Source: Woronichinia naegeliana WA131 (GTDB lineage Bacteria > Cyanobacteriota > Cyanobacteriia > Cyanobacteriales > Microcystaceae). From it: DNA of 64,000 bases. The stretch lies in the NCBI GenBank assembly GCA_025370055.1, contig CP073041.1:4806272-4870271 (forward strand), given 5' to 3'. The notes below the pieces were generated by a model, which saw nothing but the letters and a program-made list of their open reading frames with translations, ran no database searches and had not been told where the DNA came from. Of this stretch, positions 9,677 through 18,805 are shown piece by piece (within the stretch, counting starts at the first letter, position 1; each line of letters starts with the position of its first letter). Both the position numbers and the translations under genes were made by a program.

Positions 9677-9927
9677 GGTTCAATGAGTTCCTTCACTACG
9701 GTTTTGCCCGTGTTAGCTTGTTCAATAGATTTACGTAAATGTTCGGCATTCGCAGGATTTGACAACAGATATAGAGTTTCTTGCCAAGCGTTAAATTCGT
9801 CTAGGGACATTAAAACAGCTTGTTTGCCTTGTTCATTACAGACAATGGTGGGTTCTGCATTGAGATTTACTCGATCAATCAGTTCATCGAGTCTTTGTTT
9901 TGCTTGATTACTGGTAATGGCTTCCAT
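9673..9927 (-). CDS. yefM: YefM/Phd-family antitoxin
   Basis: 84 residues. The N-terminal Phd/YefM fold (MEAITSNQAKQRLDELIDRV ... PTIVCNEQGKQAVLMSLDEF) binds operator DNA as a dimer. The C-terminal helix (NAEHLRKSIEQANTGKTV) should wrap the YoeB toxin. Antitoxin-first order and the 4-bp overlap are standard for the family. The complex is expected to repress its own promoter in 9928-9965. Confidence 0.92.
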   Translation of the reverse strand: MEAITSNQAKQRLDELIDRVNLNAEPTIVCNEQGKQAVLMSLDEFNAWQETLYLLSNPANAEHLRKSIEQANTGKTVVKELIEP

Positions 9928-9965
9928 AGTTTTTTTGTTCAGTTTTAGATTTTAGGGAAAGGTAT

Positions 9966-10094
9966 TGGTGAGTTCGGGTAGATTTTCTGTCCATTCAGGA
10001 AAAAATTGGTCATATTGGCTTGAACGAGGGGAATTTTTTGAGTGAGTTGTTCAAGGCTTATAATCCGTTTTGAAATGCTGATAATGGTCGGCAT
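9966..10094 (-). pseudogene. 5' remnant of the duplicate PD-(D/E)XK gene
   Basis: From ATG 10094 the fragment reads MPTIISISKRIISLEQLTQ, nearly the same as the start of the intact gene at 9281. A single-base deletion after codon ~28 puts it out of frame, and homology ends at about 9966. The toxin-antitoxin pair lies between this fragment and the 3' remnant at 9355-9420. Confidence 0.8.
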
Positions 10095-10154
10095 AAAGTG
10101 TTATATATTGACTCTAAAAGCCTTATCAATGTGAAACACTGGGCGTAATTTGAG

Positions 10155-10391
10155 TTAGCGAGTGCTGGCGTGGAGAATGGTGAAACCAACAATTTCGTCT
10201 TTCTCTCCATAGCGAATTAAAATGTCATTGTCAGTTAATTCTGTGTCATCACTAGAGTGAGGGGGATTATAAAAGTCAATGTAGAGAACATCGGCTTCAT
10301 AATCATAAACCATTTGAAAAGCTCTTTTGGGGAGCGTTTTAAGAACGGGAATAAGTTTTAAATAATCTAGGTTTTCTTGGGTTAGGGCCAT
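10155..10391 (-). CDS. DUF2283 domain protein
   Basis: 78 residues. The core MVYDYEADVLYIDFYNP ... NDILIRYGEKDEIVGFTILHAS matches the DUF2283 family of short beta-rich proteins, frequently found beside small toxin-like genes. Its start overlaps the end of the upstream BECR-like ORF by 10 bp, so the two are co-translated. A role as partner or antidote is an inference from this arrangement. Confidence 0.75.
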   Translation of the reverse strand: MALTQENLDYLKLIPVLKTLPKRAFQMVYDYEADVLYIDFYNPPHSSDDTELTDNDILIRYGEKDEIVGFTILHASTR

Positions 10392-10687
10392 AATTGAATT
10401 CTCCTGGTTAATGAATTGAGCCGACGAGTGGGAAAAGCGGTAATGACGAAACCATCTTTGTTGGAAGTTTCTTTATAAACGACAACTAAAACTCTGCCTA
10501 TTTCTAAGGTACGAATTGCCATTAATGCTCCTTCATTACCATCTAAAATGATTTCTGGTTCAGTAATAGTTGCCAATACAAGAGATTGCTGATTAGTAAG
10601 GGCAGAATGGCGAGCGATGATATGTTGCCATCGTTCTTCTGGTAAGCGAATAATGAAACCACTTTTAGATATGGCCGTCATATTCAT
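10382..10687 (-). CDS. Small BECR-like (RelE/Barnase/EndoU-type) putative nuclease
   Basis: About 101 residues from ATG 10687 (or 10681); a TTG at 10741 would overlap the upstream gene. Motifs seen: RLPEERWQHIIARHSAL, LVVVYKE and FVITAFPTRR. This pattern (HI..RH near the N-terminus, VVYKE strand, C-terminal TxFPTRR) resembles phage-associated Barnase/EndoU/Colicin/RelE-like domains. It is followed with a 10-bp overlap by DUF2283. A toxin-antitoxin-like pair is plausible, but the family match is from memory of motifs only. Confidence 0.55.
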   Translation of the reverse strand: MNMTAISKSGFIIRLPEERWQHIIARHSALTNQQSLVLATITEPEIILDGNEGALMAIRTLEIGRVLVVVYKETSNKDGFVITAFPTRRLNSLTRRIQLWP

Positions 10688-10719
10688 ATCTGTGTACCCA
10701 GTTGTCGTTATATTTTTAA

Positions 10720-11121
10720 TTACCTTTGCAGAATTAGCCAATCAATTAAGAGTAATTTCAAGTAATCTAGTTTTTGTAAATATTGATAAAATAGGGGAAA
10801 TTGTTTATTTTTTGTGAAATAAAGTTCGGCAAGGAATTGATTCTCAAGAAGACACATAGACCGCAATATGGTTAAGGCTTGATCGGGGTTTTGAATTTGT
10901 TGATTAATGCTTATCTGGCTGGCATAGCCTCGTAGGTCAGTGGTTAGTAAATCAATTTCTTCGAGGATGGATAGAGTTTGATCATTAGGAGGAAAGGTTT
11001 CAAGTAGTAGGGTTTTATCTTGTTGTAAAAGTTGTTGATAGTCTTGGGTTAATTGATTGAGTAAATCAATAATTTTTTGAGTACTTTGTTCTAAGGAATT
11101 AACGAGTATTGTATCTAGCAT
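10720..11121 (-). CDS. Hypothetical helical protein downstream of SIR2 gene
   Basis: 133 residues, Leu/Gln-rich and predicted all-helical (LLNQLTQDYQQLLQQDKTLLL). No family recognised. It begins 37 bp after the SIR2-DUF4020 stop and ends ~33 bp before the BECR-like gene, all on one strand, so the four genes 14722-10155 may be one transcription unit. Function unknown; a flagellin-export FlgN-like helical shape is possible but not supported. Confidence 0.55.
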   Translation of the reverse strand: MLDTILVNSLEQSTQKIIDLLNQLTQDYQQLLQQDKTLLLETFPPNDQTLSILEEIDLLTTDLRGYASQISINQQIQNPDQALTILRSMCLLENQFLAELYFTKNKQFPLFYQYLQKLDYLKLLLIDWLILQR

Positions 11122-11158
11122 TTTAGTTGACTCCGTAGGTGACTATTTTTTCAATAGA

Positions 11159-14100
11159 TTACTCCTCATTATTTAAAAGTTGACTAAGTTCTAATGCGTT
11201 GGGACAAATTAATCTACTTAATTCATCGCAAATTTTGCAGAGTTCACCGCGAGGAACTTCTGTTTCAACTAGTTGACGGAATATTTTTTCTATGTAGTTA
11301 AAGTGTAAAATTTGATTTGGGGATGTATTTTTCAATAAATGCAAAAGTAATTTAGTTAATGCTTCTGGATATAGCGTGGCATAGTATCTATCTTCACTTA
11401 ATTGATGAATATCAAAAGAATTTATTAATCCATTGTCAGCAGAGATAAGACTTTCACAGAGAAGATCTACCGCTTCATTAAAAACTGGTTTTAAATAAAT
11501 TAACCAATTTACCATTTTCTTAAGCTCATCAGATTCTAAAGAAACAGGTCTTCCAATATTTCGTTCTTGCCAGTAAGTCTTGAGCCATTCATTCCATAGT
11601 TTTTTAATGGAATCTTTTTGCATATTTCCAAGAGAAGAATAAATTGTCCAAGAAAATTGTTCTCTTATTTTAGAATCAACCTGTTTTATAAAATCAGAAA
11701 TAAAAGTTAATTTTCCTTGATTACCTTTATCAAATAAACTTGGAGAAGCATAAATTAAAATAGATACTATCTGTTTACAAAAATCTAGTGCATCTTCACG
11801 ATCACTCAAATCAACTACTAAATGACTAAAAGTTTGTTTGTAGAGAGGCATTAAATCAGATAGTATTTGTTCATTACATTTTCCCCACATAAGAAATCCG
11901 CACCAAGCTTGCTGTGCCTGTTTTTTCTCAGTTTTCCAAGCAAATAACGGAATTATATTTTCTCTTGTCCAATTAGAATCTAAACTAAATAAAAAATTTA
12001 ATTGGCTACATAAAATAACTCTACCTAATTCTGCTTGGTAATCCTCTCCCTCTAAAATTTTATTGAAATTGACTTGATAATCATGAGGAATTTTCTGAGT
12101 TACTTTTTCCAAATTTTGTTGTTCTTTAGAAAGCATTCGTAACCATAAAAAAGTAATTTTGCCACCATCATTATTAATTGCTTGAAATAACCAATCAAAG
12201 TCTTCCCGCACTCTTTGAGGATTATTTTTTCCAATTTCCCATAGGCTCTCAGTTAACTCTTTAACAAGAGAAAAACAAGAAAGGGGAATTTCGGATTGTT
12301 CTTGTCTAATATTTAATAAATCAACAATGCGATCCCTAAAAATATAAAGCTGCGGATGGTTAATAAAAAAGGAAAGAGTTTGTTCCCATTGTTCTTCAGT
12401 AAATTTACTCTTTTGCCAACCTAATAATATTACTCGCCAGATATCTGAACTCCAATCTTGCCGTTCTTGAATAGCTTTGGCTAATTGATATGACCATTCA
12501 AAATTTTGAATTACAGCTTTTTGAATTTCTTCTAAAAGATAGCCTCTTTTTAAACTCCAATTTACTTGTTCATCATAAGTTAACAACCAATCAATTGTAT
12601 CTGTATCTGCTAGATTTTTTTGTAATAGCTCTTCAGCAGTGATAGGAGTATAAGCTATGTTAGGATGTCTTTCTGATTCAACATCAGCAAAAGCTTGTTT
12701 GATATTTTCAAATTTTTGTGTTACCAAATCACACTCTGGAGATAATTCATGTAGTTGCTTTAATATAAGAAAATAGTCATGATTTTCAGAATAGATAGAA
12801 TAGTTTTTATCTTGATTATTTACGGGATCATGCAGGCCTTCAATTTGTTGTAACAAGCTTTGATGTGTAGTATTTGATGCTAATAAGTAAGCATTTTTTA
12901 GAAGACGAGATATTTCATCTTGAAAACTACTATAATTAATAATCAGATCATTTTTAATAAGCCATTGAATTTTTTCGTCAGAAGATAATTGAGTACTTTT
13001 AATAATTCCATGAATAGCAAGTCGTCGAAGAATACGAATCCCAGAAATATTCCAACCTTCAATTACTCCATGAGCATAATCAGGTGTTTCAATAAGTAGA
13101 TTTTCCAAAATATCTCGCGTGGCATCAATTAAGATATCTATATCTCTTATGCGATAGTCAGAATCGTCTTGATATGGTTCAATAGTAAGGCGAAAGCCAC
13201 TCAGAAAACAGAAATTTTCATTATCTCTATAAATTGCGTTTGTCATCCATGATGCTTTTTGTAGATGACTGGTAACAATTGGTTCTAAATTGATAGCAAA
13301 TCCAGATAAATTAGGTTTAAAAAAATCTTTCCATGACTTTTTAAGCCAGCAACAATCACCGACCAACGATATTCTATGACTATTTGCCCATTGTGGTTTG
13401 GTTAAATATTCAAATAGAAGTAACGCTGCTTGTTTATCATCTGGATACTTGCATTTTTTAAACACGTGGTTAATAAAACTAGATTGATATTGAACTTGAC
13501 AATCATGTAATAGAAAGATAATCCATCTTAAGAAAATATTTGGTTCCATACGAGCATCGTTAGTACGCCAGATTTTATCAAAGAATAAACGCCATAATTG
13601 ATGGCTTAAAAAAATTCCTTTACTTTGAAAAAATATTAAAGTTTCTTCAGGATAATCAACTATGTACTGAGCTAACCACTCTGACATCTGACTGCTAATA
13701 TCGCTAACAGGGCTATTTAATTGAAAAAGCTCATTAAAAACTCCTTGCTTATCAACCCAAGATAGCCAGTCTAGAGTTTTATTACAATGTTTAGTAAAAT
13801 GACCAATTTTTGCAGTATCTGTAAGTGTATTTTCAAGATAAGATAAATCTTTAGATTCTAAAGGGGGAGATGGTGAAGAAACAATCTCTTTAATACGATG
13901 TTCATGTTTTAATGCTCCCATTTCAATATGTTCCACCCAAGATTGCAAACATATTCCCAAAGCTTCATGCCTATTTTTATTAGAATAAGTTACAGGCTGA
14001 ATATCTAAATGTTCCCAACGAGTGGGATCATCACTATCGCTAATAAAAGCAAAACGAGAATTATTAGAACTAGGTGGTAATCCTCTTGTTAAATAAGGAA

Positions 14101-14722
14101 CTACTGGATCTGTGTAGCTGTATCCAATAAACAAAACGGTATATTCAGAAAACATTGCCTGAAGAAAGTTTCTTGCCCATCCTTCCGTTAAATAGGCGCG
14201 TCCAAAATCTTTGTCTGTAATAACAATGCGCTTTTCATCTTTTAAAACCGAACCATGAAGATAGACGATTCCAGTAAAATCATTACCTAATGGCAATGCA
14301 GGCGCATAATAATAATCTAGATCATTTTGTTTCCATGAGTTTTCAGCATATTTATTAAATAAGCAATCGAAGTTTGTTGTTACTAAACGAACCTGATCAG
14401 GAGTTTTAAATAAATTGAGTAACTCTCGGTGAAGTATTGTTGGTTCTGCTTCTGTTTTTTTAAGTAAGCTACGAGCTATATTTTTCACATTAATTAAATT
14501 TTCTAATCGACCTAAAAAACGATCAATCGGTTCATCCCAACTACCTTTTTCATTAATAGGAAGAGGCAAAGTATTGTTATTAATATCTTCTGCTAATTTA
14601 CCAAAGCCTGGATAATTTGCAGGCTCTCCCATCGAGACTCCAGCCCCAGCGAAAACGACTAGCTTATTATTTTGCAGAGCTTCTAAAAGTGCTTCAGGTA
14701 TCTCGACGCTTCCAAATAGCAT
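11159..14722 (-). CDS. SIR2-like / DUF4020 defence-type protein
   Basis: 1187 residues. The N-terminal SIR2-like domain (about 15-260) has the NAD-binding motif FAGAGVSMG at 24-32, TTNFD at 115-119, the catalytic-position His in LHGS (156), and IGYSYTDP. The long middle part is alpha-helical and repeat-like with many Trp. The C-terminal ~190 residues (from WNEWLKTYWQERNIGRPVSL) resemble DUF4020, a domain known mainly behind SIR2 domains. SIR2 domains in phage-defence proteins (ThsA, Dsr1/2 types) destroy NAD+ on infection, and the C-terminal helices sense the phage. A similar role is inferred here. The gene is AT-richer than its neighbours, consistent with acquisition. Confidence 0.8.
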   Translation of the reverse strand: MLFGSVEIPEALLEALQNNKLVVFAGAGVSMGEPANYPGFGKLAEDINNNTLPLPINEKGSWDEPIDRFLGRLENLINVKNIARSLLKKTEAEPTILHRELLNLFKTPDQVRLVTTNFDCLFNKYAENSWKQNDLDYYYAPALPLGNDFTGIVYLHGSVLKDEKRIVITDKDFGRAYLTEGWARNFLQAMFSEYTVLFIGYSYTDPVVPYLTRGLPPSSNNSRFAFISDSDDPTRWEHLDIQPVTYSNKNRHEALGICLQSWVEHIEMGALKHEHRIKEIVSSPSPPLESKDLSYLENTLTDTAKIGHFTKHCNKTLDWLSWVDKQGVFNELFQLNSPVSDISSQMSEWLAQYIVDYPEETLIFFQSKGIFLSHQLWRLFFDKIWRTNDARMEPNIFLRWIIFLLHDCQVQYQSSFINHVFKKCKYPDDKQAALLLFEYLTKPQWANSHRISLVGDCCWLKKSWKDFFKPNLSGFAINLEPIVTSHLQKASWMTNAIYRDNENFCFLSGFRLTIEPYQDDSDYRIRDIDILIDATRDILENLLIETPDYAHGVIEGWNISGIRILRRLAIHGIIKSTQLSSDEKIQWLIKNDLIINYSSFQDEISRLLKNAYLLASNTTHQSLLQQIEGLHDPVNNQDKNYSIYSENHDYFLILKQLHELSPECDLVTQKFENIKQAFADVESERHPNIAYTPITAEELLQKNLADTDTIDWLLTYDEQVNWSLKRGYLLEEIQKAVIQNFEWSYQLAKAIQERQDWSSDIWRVILLGWQKSKFTEEQWEQTLSFFINHPQLYIFRDRIVDLLNIRQEQSEIPLSCFSLVKELTESLWEIGKNNPQRVREDFDWLFQAINNDGGKITFLWLRMLSKEQQNLEKVTQKIPHDYQVNFNKILEGEDYQAELGRVILCSQLNFLFSLDSNWTRENIIPLFAWKTEKKQAQQAWCGFLMWGKCNEQILSDLMPLYKQTFSHLVVDLSDREDALDFCKQIVSILIYASPSLFDKGNQGKLTFISDFIKQVDSKIREQFSWTIYSSLGNMQKDSIKKLWNEWLKTYWQERNIGRPVSLESDELKKMVNWLIYLKPVFNEAVDLLCESLISADNGLINSFDIHQLSEDRYYATLYPEALTKLLLHLLKNTSPNQILHFNYIEKIFRQLVETEVPRGELCKICDELSRLICPNALELSQLLNNEE

Positions 14723-14799
14723 AGTTTTTTAAATGTTAATTTACGTCTTTTAGAATATTATAACAATCTTAGCACTTTTAGTTTTAGTGCTTTAGTCTT

Positions 14800-15252
14800 C
14801 TAGATTTTGATTACCCAATCAGTATCGAGTAATTGTTCAAGTGTATAAGGACAATTTACTGGAAAATCAACCTTAAAACGAGTCTTAATCTTGACATAAA
14901 CAAGAGCGTCTCCATAAATTGACAATAACTCCTGAGATAAATAATTGCGTAAATTGGTTGTTAATCGCCTTCTCAATTGAGTGCGAAAACTAACAATTTC
15001 TGCTTGCCAATGTCCAATATTATTTTCTCTTTCCATTTCCCAAAACTCTAATAACAATAGATGGCGAATCAGTTGCTCTAGTAAACTCGAAACAGCGTTT
15101 TTCTTTTCACTGCCTAAATCCTCTAACTCCTCAATCAAATTTTCTAGATCCAGATGATCAAATTGACGAGCCTTAAGTCGCCCAACAGTTTCTTCCAACC
15201 ATTGAACATCATCAATTTCATAAAGTTGTTTAAGCGCAGTTGTTACAGCCAT
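14800..15252 (-). CDS. DUF29 family protein
   Basis: 150 residues. Typical DUF29 features: N-terminal YEIDDVQWLEETVGRLKARQF, DLENLIEELEDLG, LLEQLIRHLLLLEF, then W-x-x-EI and a basic helix (FRTQLRRRLTTN). The family is very abundant in cyanobacteria, often in accessory regions, and its function is unknown. It lies between the SIR2 gene and der, separated from each by a short gap. Confidence 0.88.
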   Translation of the reverse strand: MAVTTALKQLYEIDDVQWLEETVGRLKARQFDHLDLENLIEELEDLGSEKKNAVSSLLEQLIRHLLLLEFWEMERENNIGHWQAEIVSFRTQLRRRLTTNLRNYLSQELLSIYGDALVYVKIKTRFKVDFPVNCPYTLEQLLDTDWVIKI

Positions 15253-15278
15253 CTTTGTTAAACCTTACTAAATAGTCT

Positions 15279-16637
15279 TTAAACCTTAGTGGCACGATTG
15301 GAACTCGCTTCCATTTCCCGAACCTTTTTACCTCGCCAAAAGAGCCGAATGGGTGTACCGCTAAAACCTAACTGTTTACGGAATTGACCTTCGATATAGC
15401 GTCGATAATTCTCATTGAAACGACTGGGATCATTCACAAAAAGAGCGATCGCCGGTGGCCGAGTGGAGACTTGAGTACCGTAGTAGATTTTTCCCTGTTT
15501 TCCCTGACGAGTCGTAGGGGGAGAATGCCAACTGACTGCTTCTTCTAGCACATCATTAATAACCGAGGTTGTCACTCGACGACGGTGTTCTGCGGCAGCC
15601 CGATCCACTGCTTCTAAAATATTTTGTACCCGTTGTCCCGTTGCTGCACTCGTAAAAATCATTTCTGCCCATTCCATGAAGTAAAGACGAGCCAGAATAT
15701 TTTGTTGATAATCGTAAATGGTAAAACTATCCTTTTCCACCGCATCCCATTTATTGATCACTAAAATAACCGCCCGACCTTCTTCCATGATCCGACCCGC
15801 TAATTTCAAATCCTGATCCGTTACCCCATCTAAAACATCAATGACAAAGAGGATCACATCGGCTCGACGAATCGCTTTAAAGGCACGATTAATGCTAAAA
15901 AACTCGGCTCCGTAATCTACATTTTTCTTGCGACGAATACCTGCTGTATCAATTAAGCGATAAACTTGACCGTTGCGCTCCACAATCATATCGATCGCAT
16001 CTCTGGTTGTTCCCGCCACAGGACTGACAATGGCCCGATTTTCCCCCGTAATCGCATTGAGTAAACTGGATTTACCCACATTGGGACGGCCAATAATCGC
16101 AACTTTTATTTCATCGGGTTCCGCATCCAGATCAATAATCGGCAAATGGGGCGTTAAAGCATCCAATAATTCTCCCGTCCCGCTCCCATGAATGGCCGAT
16201 ATGGGGAACGGTTCGCCCAATCCCAATGACCAAAACTGAGCCGCTTGAATAGCACCTTGATCGGGGGATTCGCATTTATTAACCGCCAGAAAAACCGGGA
16301 CTTTTTGGAGCCGTAGCCAGCGAGCAATTTCTTCATCACTGGGCATCGGCCCTGTTTGACCATCAACAACAAAGATGGCAACTTTGGCTTCTGCCAGGGC
16401 CAACATGGCCTGTTCTCGAATTTGGGGCAGAAATTCCGTATCATCATCAAAAACTAATCCCCCTGTATCCACTACTTGAAACTCTCGATCCTGCCAAAAA
16501 CCGGGCCGATAGGTGCGATCGCGGGTGATACCCGGTTCATCATGCACGATCGCCTGTTGATTACCAGCAAGACGGTTAACAAGGGTCGATTTACCAACGT
16601 TGGGTCGGCCAATAACAGCAATAATAGGCAGGGGCAT
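15279..16637 (-). CDS. der: Ribosome assembly GTPase Der (EngA)
   Basis: 452 residues with two GTPase domains in tandem, the hallmark of Der. The first G1 motif GRPNVGKST is at ~9-17, DTGG and NKCE follow; the second G1 (GRPNVGKSS) is at ~185, with DTAG and NKWD. The C-terminal KH-like domain ends [15 protein letters not shown]. Der is needed for 50S subunit maturation. It is divergent from the protease gene at 16792 over a ~150-bp promoter region. Confidence 0.97.
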   Translation of the reverse strand: MPLPIIAVIGRPNVGKSTLVNRLAGNQQAIVHDEPGITRDRTYRPGFWQDREFQVVDTGGLVFDDDTEFLPQIREQAMLALAEAKVAIFVVDGQTGPMPSDEEIARWLRLQKVPVFLAVNKCESPDQGAIQAAQFWSLGLGEPFPISAIHGSGTGELLDALTPHLPIIDLDAEPDEIKVAIIGRPNVGKSSLLNAITGENRAIVSPVAGTTRDAIDMIVERNGQVYRLIDTAGIRRKKNVDYGAEFFSINRAFKAIRRADVILFVIDVLDGVTDQDLKLAGRIMEEGRAVILVINKWDAVEKDSFTIYDYQQNILARLYFMEWAEMIFTSAATGQRVQNILEAVDRAAAEHRRRVTTSVINDVLEEAVSWHSPPTTRQGKQGKIYYGTQVSTRPPAIALFVNDPSRFNENYRRYIEGQFRKQLGFSGTPIRLFWRGKKVREMEASSNRATKV

Positions 16638-16791
16638 AGGTCAGCACGGACGGAGGGCAGACTTCCATTGTAGTCTTTATTCGTAAAGCCCAGGTATGCA
16701 AAGGAAAACAAATAGCTCTGTTAGGATAGAAGGAATTAAATCTTTAGCCTGATTCAAGTCTAATTAATTGAGTACAATTTTGTTTCGGACA

Positions 16792-17985
16792 ATGATAAAT
16801 CGTCTTTCCTTGCGCCGTTTAGCTCATTATTTATTCATTCTGCTGCTCGGAACAGTAACAACCTTCACCCTACTACCGAGTCTAGGCAGCTTTGCAGATG
16901 AACTAAGCCAGACGGAGATGGCCCCCAGAGCATCGTTGATCGCCAAAATCCAACCCAGTGGCGAAAGTTTTGTTGCTGCTGCCGTGGCCCGCACCGGCGA
17001 TGCAGTGGTTCGTATTGATACTGAAACGCTTGTGACTCGAAGAGCAGATCCCCTATTTGATGATCCTTTCTTCCGTGACTTTTTTGGCGGTTCCTTTGCT
17101 CCTCCCTCCGAATTAGAACGTAAGATTGTGGGTCAAGGCTCTGGTTTTATCATTGATCATAGTGGTGTGATCCTGACAAATGCTCATGTGGTGGACAATG
17201 CCAACAAAGTGACCGTTACTCTCAAGGATGGTCGTATTTTTAAAGGTGAGGTGAAAGGGGTTGATGAGATCACCGATCTAGCCGTCGTTAAAATTAATGC
17301 CCAAGGTTCAGAATTACCGATCGCACCCCTAGGGGATTCTAGTACTGTACAAGTGGGGGATTGGGCGATCGCAGTGGGTAATCCGGTCGGTTTAGATAAC
17401 ACTGTCACCCTCGGCATTATTAGCACCCTGGGGCGATCGGCCGCCAAAGCCGGTATTCCCGATAAACGAGTGGAATTTATTCAAACGGATGCCGCTATTA
17501 ATCCGGGTAACTCTGGTGGCCCCCTATTAAATGCCCAGGGTGAAGTGATTGGCATTAATACTGCTATTCGAGCTGATGCCATGGGAATTGGCTTTGCAAT
17601 CCCGATTAACCAGGCCAAGTCTTTGCAAGCTTTACTGGCTTCAGGGAAAAAGGTTCCCCATCCCTACATTGGGGTGCAAATGGTCAATTTGACTCCTGAC
17701 CTAGCCCGACAGAATAATCGTGATCCTAATTCTCTCTTCATGATTGCCGAAGTGGAAGGCATTCTAGTAGTCCGAGTCATGCCCGATTCTCCGGCGGAAA
17801 GGGCTGGTATTCGTCGCGGCGATGTGATTGTGGCCGTGAATAATCAACCCATTCAAGATGGTTCCAAGCTTCAATCTTTGGTAGATCGTGCCGGTTTAAA
17901 TCAAGTACTCAAACTTAAAATTCAACGCAGCGATCGCTCTTTGGAACTAACCGTACAGACAGCCCAGATGTCCAATGCGGCTTAA
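16792..17985 (+). CDS. HtrA/HhoA-type trypsin-like serine protease with PDZ domain
   Basis: About 397 residues from ATG 16792; a TTG at 16768 is a less likely start. An N-terminal signal/anchor ([20 protein letters not shown]) directs it to periplasm or thylakoid lumen. The triad is seen as His in TNAHVVDN (~131), Asp in ITDLAVVKI (~162) and Ser in [10 protein letters not shown] (~241). One PDZ domain covers ~290-385 ([24 protein letters not shown]). Family members degrade misfolded exported proteins during heat and light stress. Whether this is HhoA, HhoB or HtrA cannot be decided here. Confidence 0.94.
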   Translation: MINRLSLRRLAHYLFILLLGTVTTFTLLPSLGSFADELSQTEMAPRASLIAKIQPSGESFVAAAVARTGDAVVRIDTETLVTRRADPLFDDPFFRDFFGGSFAPPSELERKIVGQGSGFIIDHSGVILTNAHVVDNANKVTVTLKDGRIFKGEVKGVDEITDLAVVKINAQGSELPIAPLGDSSTVQVGDWAIAVGNPVGLDNTVTLGIISTLGRSAAKAGIPDKRVEFIQTDAAINPGNSGGPLLNAQGEVIGINTAIRADAMGIGFAIPINQAKSLQALLASGKKVPHPYIGVQMVNLTPDLARQNNRDPNSLFMIAEVEGILVVRVMPDSPAERAGIRRGDVIVAVNNQPIQDGSKLQSLVDRAGLNQVLKLKIQRSDRSLELTVQTAQMSNAA

Positions 17986-18311
17986 ACTTCTTGGCTCTAG
18001 GGTCTGGAGCTTATCTATGCGCTTTGTCGCCCCTAGTAATTGGACATGGAAAGGAGCCAAATTATCCAAAAACTTCCGAGTCTGTTCTAGCAATATTTGA
18101 GGTGACATCTTTAACGATTTCTTGCCTGTCATTTACTATCTTAATTTGTTGGGTTGCACTTTTTTAAACTCAACCTACCAGCTACTACTAACCACTGAAA
18201 CCTCTCTATAGTAAAGCTTTAGACTATTTTTACTGTAGAGAAATTATTTTTTGTCCTGTACCTAGAGATTCAATCTCCTCTCGGCTTAATCTAGCAAATT
18301 TTTCAGAACTT

Positions 18312-18805
18312 TTATTGTCGATTAGCCAAAGGATCAGGTACAGGAAATGGCTCCGAGTTTAAGGAGACAAATTGACTTTTATCCGCATTGTAAGCAAGGA
18401 TATTACCCGACTCAATTTCATAAAACCAGGCATGAAGAGAGATTTGATTGACGTGTAGTTTGGAACGAATTACGGGATAGGTTTCAAGATTTTCTATTTG
18501 AGTTAAAACGTTTTCTTGGATCGCAACTTTTAGAAGTTCTTCACCTTGAAAATCTTGATAATTGTCTTTTAAAAGACGACGAGTTGATTCAGCATTATTC
18601 TTTAACCAATCATACACTAGCGGCATTTCTTCAACTAAATTATTCAGTTTTAATAATCCTTTTATGCTGCCACAATGGGAATGACCACAAACCACGATAT
18701 TCCGAATATTCAAGGCTAAAATATCATATTCAATGGCCGCACCTTCCCCATTATTTGCAGTTCCATGACAGGGAATAATATTGCCTAAATTACGAAGAAT
18801 AAATA
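18312..18805 (-). pseudogene. Beta-carbonic anhydrase lacking its N-terminus
   Basis: The frame is open from the IS border at 18805 and encodes FILRNLGNIIPCHG ... VVCGHSHCGSI ... to the stop at 18312; an internal ATG at 18713 is not the true start. The second half of the zinc site (His and Cys of CGHSHCG) is present. The N-terminal segment with the first zinc Cys and the Asp-Arg pair (CSDSR) is missing, replaced by the IS5-type element. That segment is not found on the far side of the IS (20494 onward), so it was deleted. The product, if made, should not be active. The nearby PII-like genes suggest a former CO2-concentrating cluster. Confidence 0.85.

Noticed and set aside
17947-18132. 61-residue minus-strand ORF (MSPQILLEQTRKFLDNLAPF)
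   Set aside because: Overlaps the protease end, has no clear ribosome site and no recognisable family; might be a real small gene but cannot be supported.
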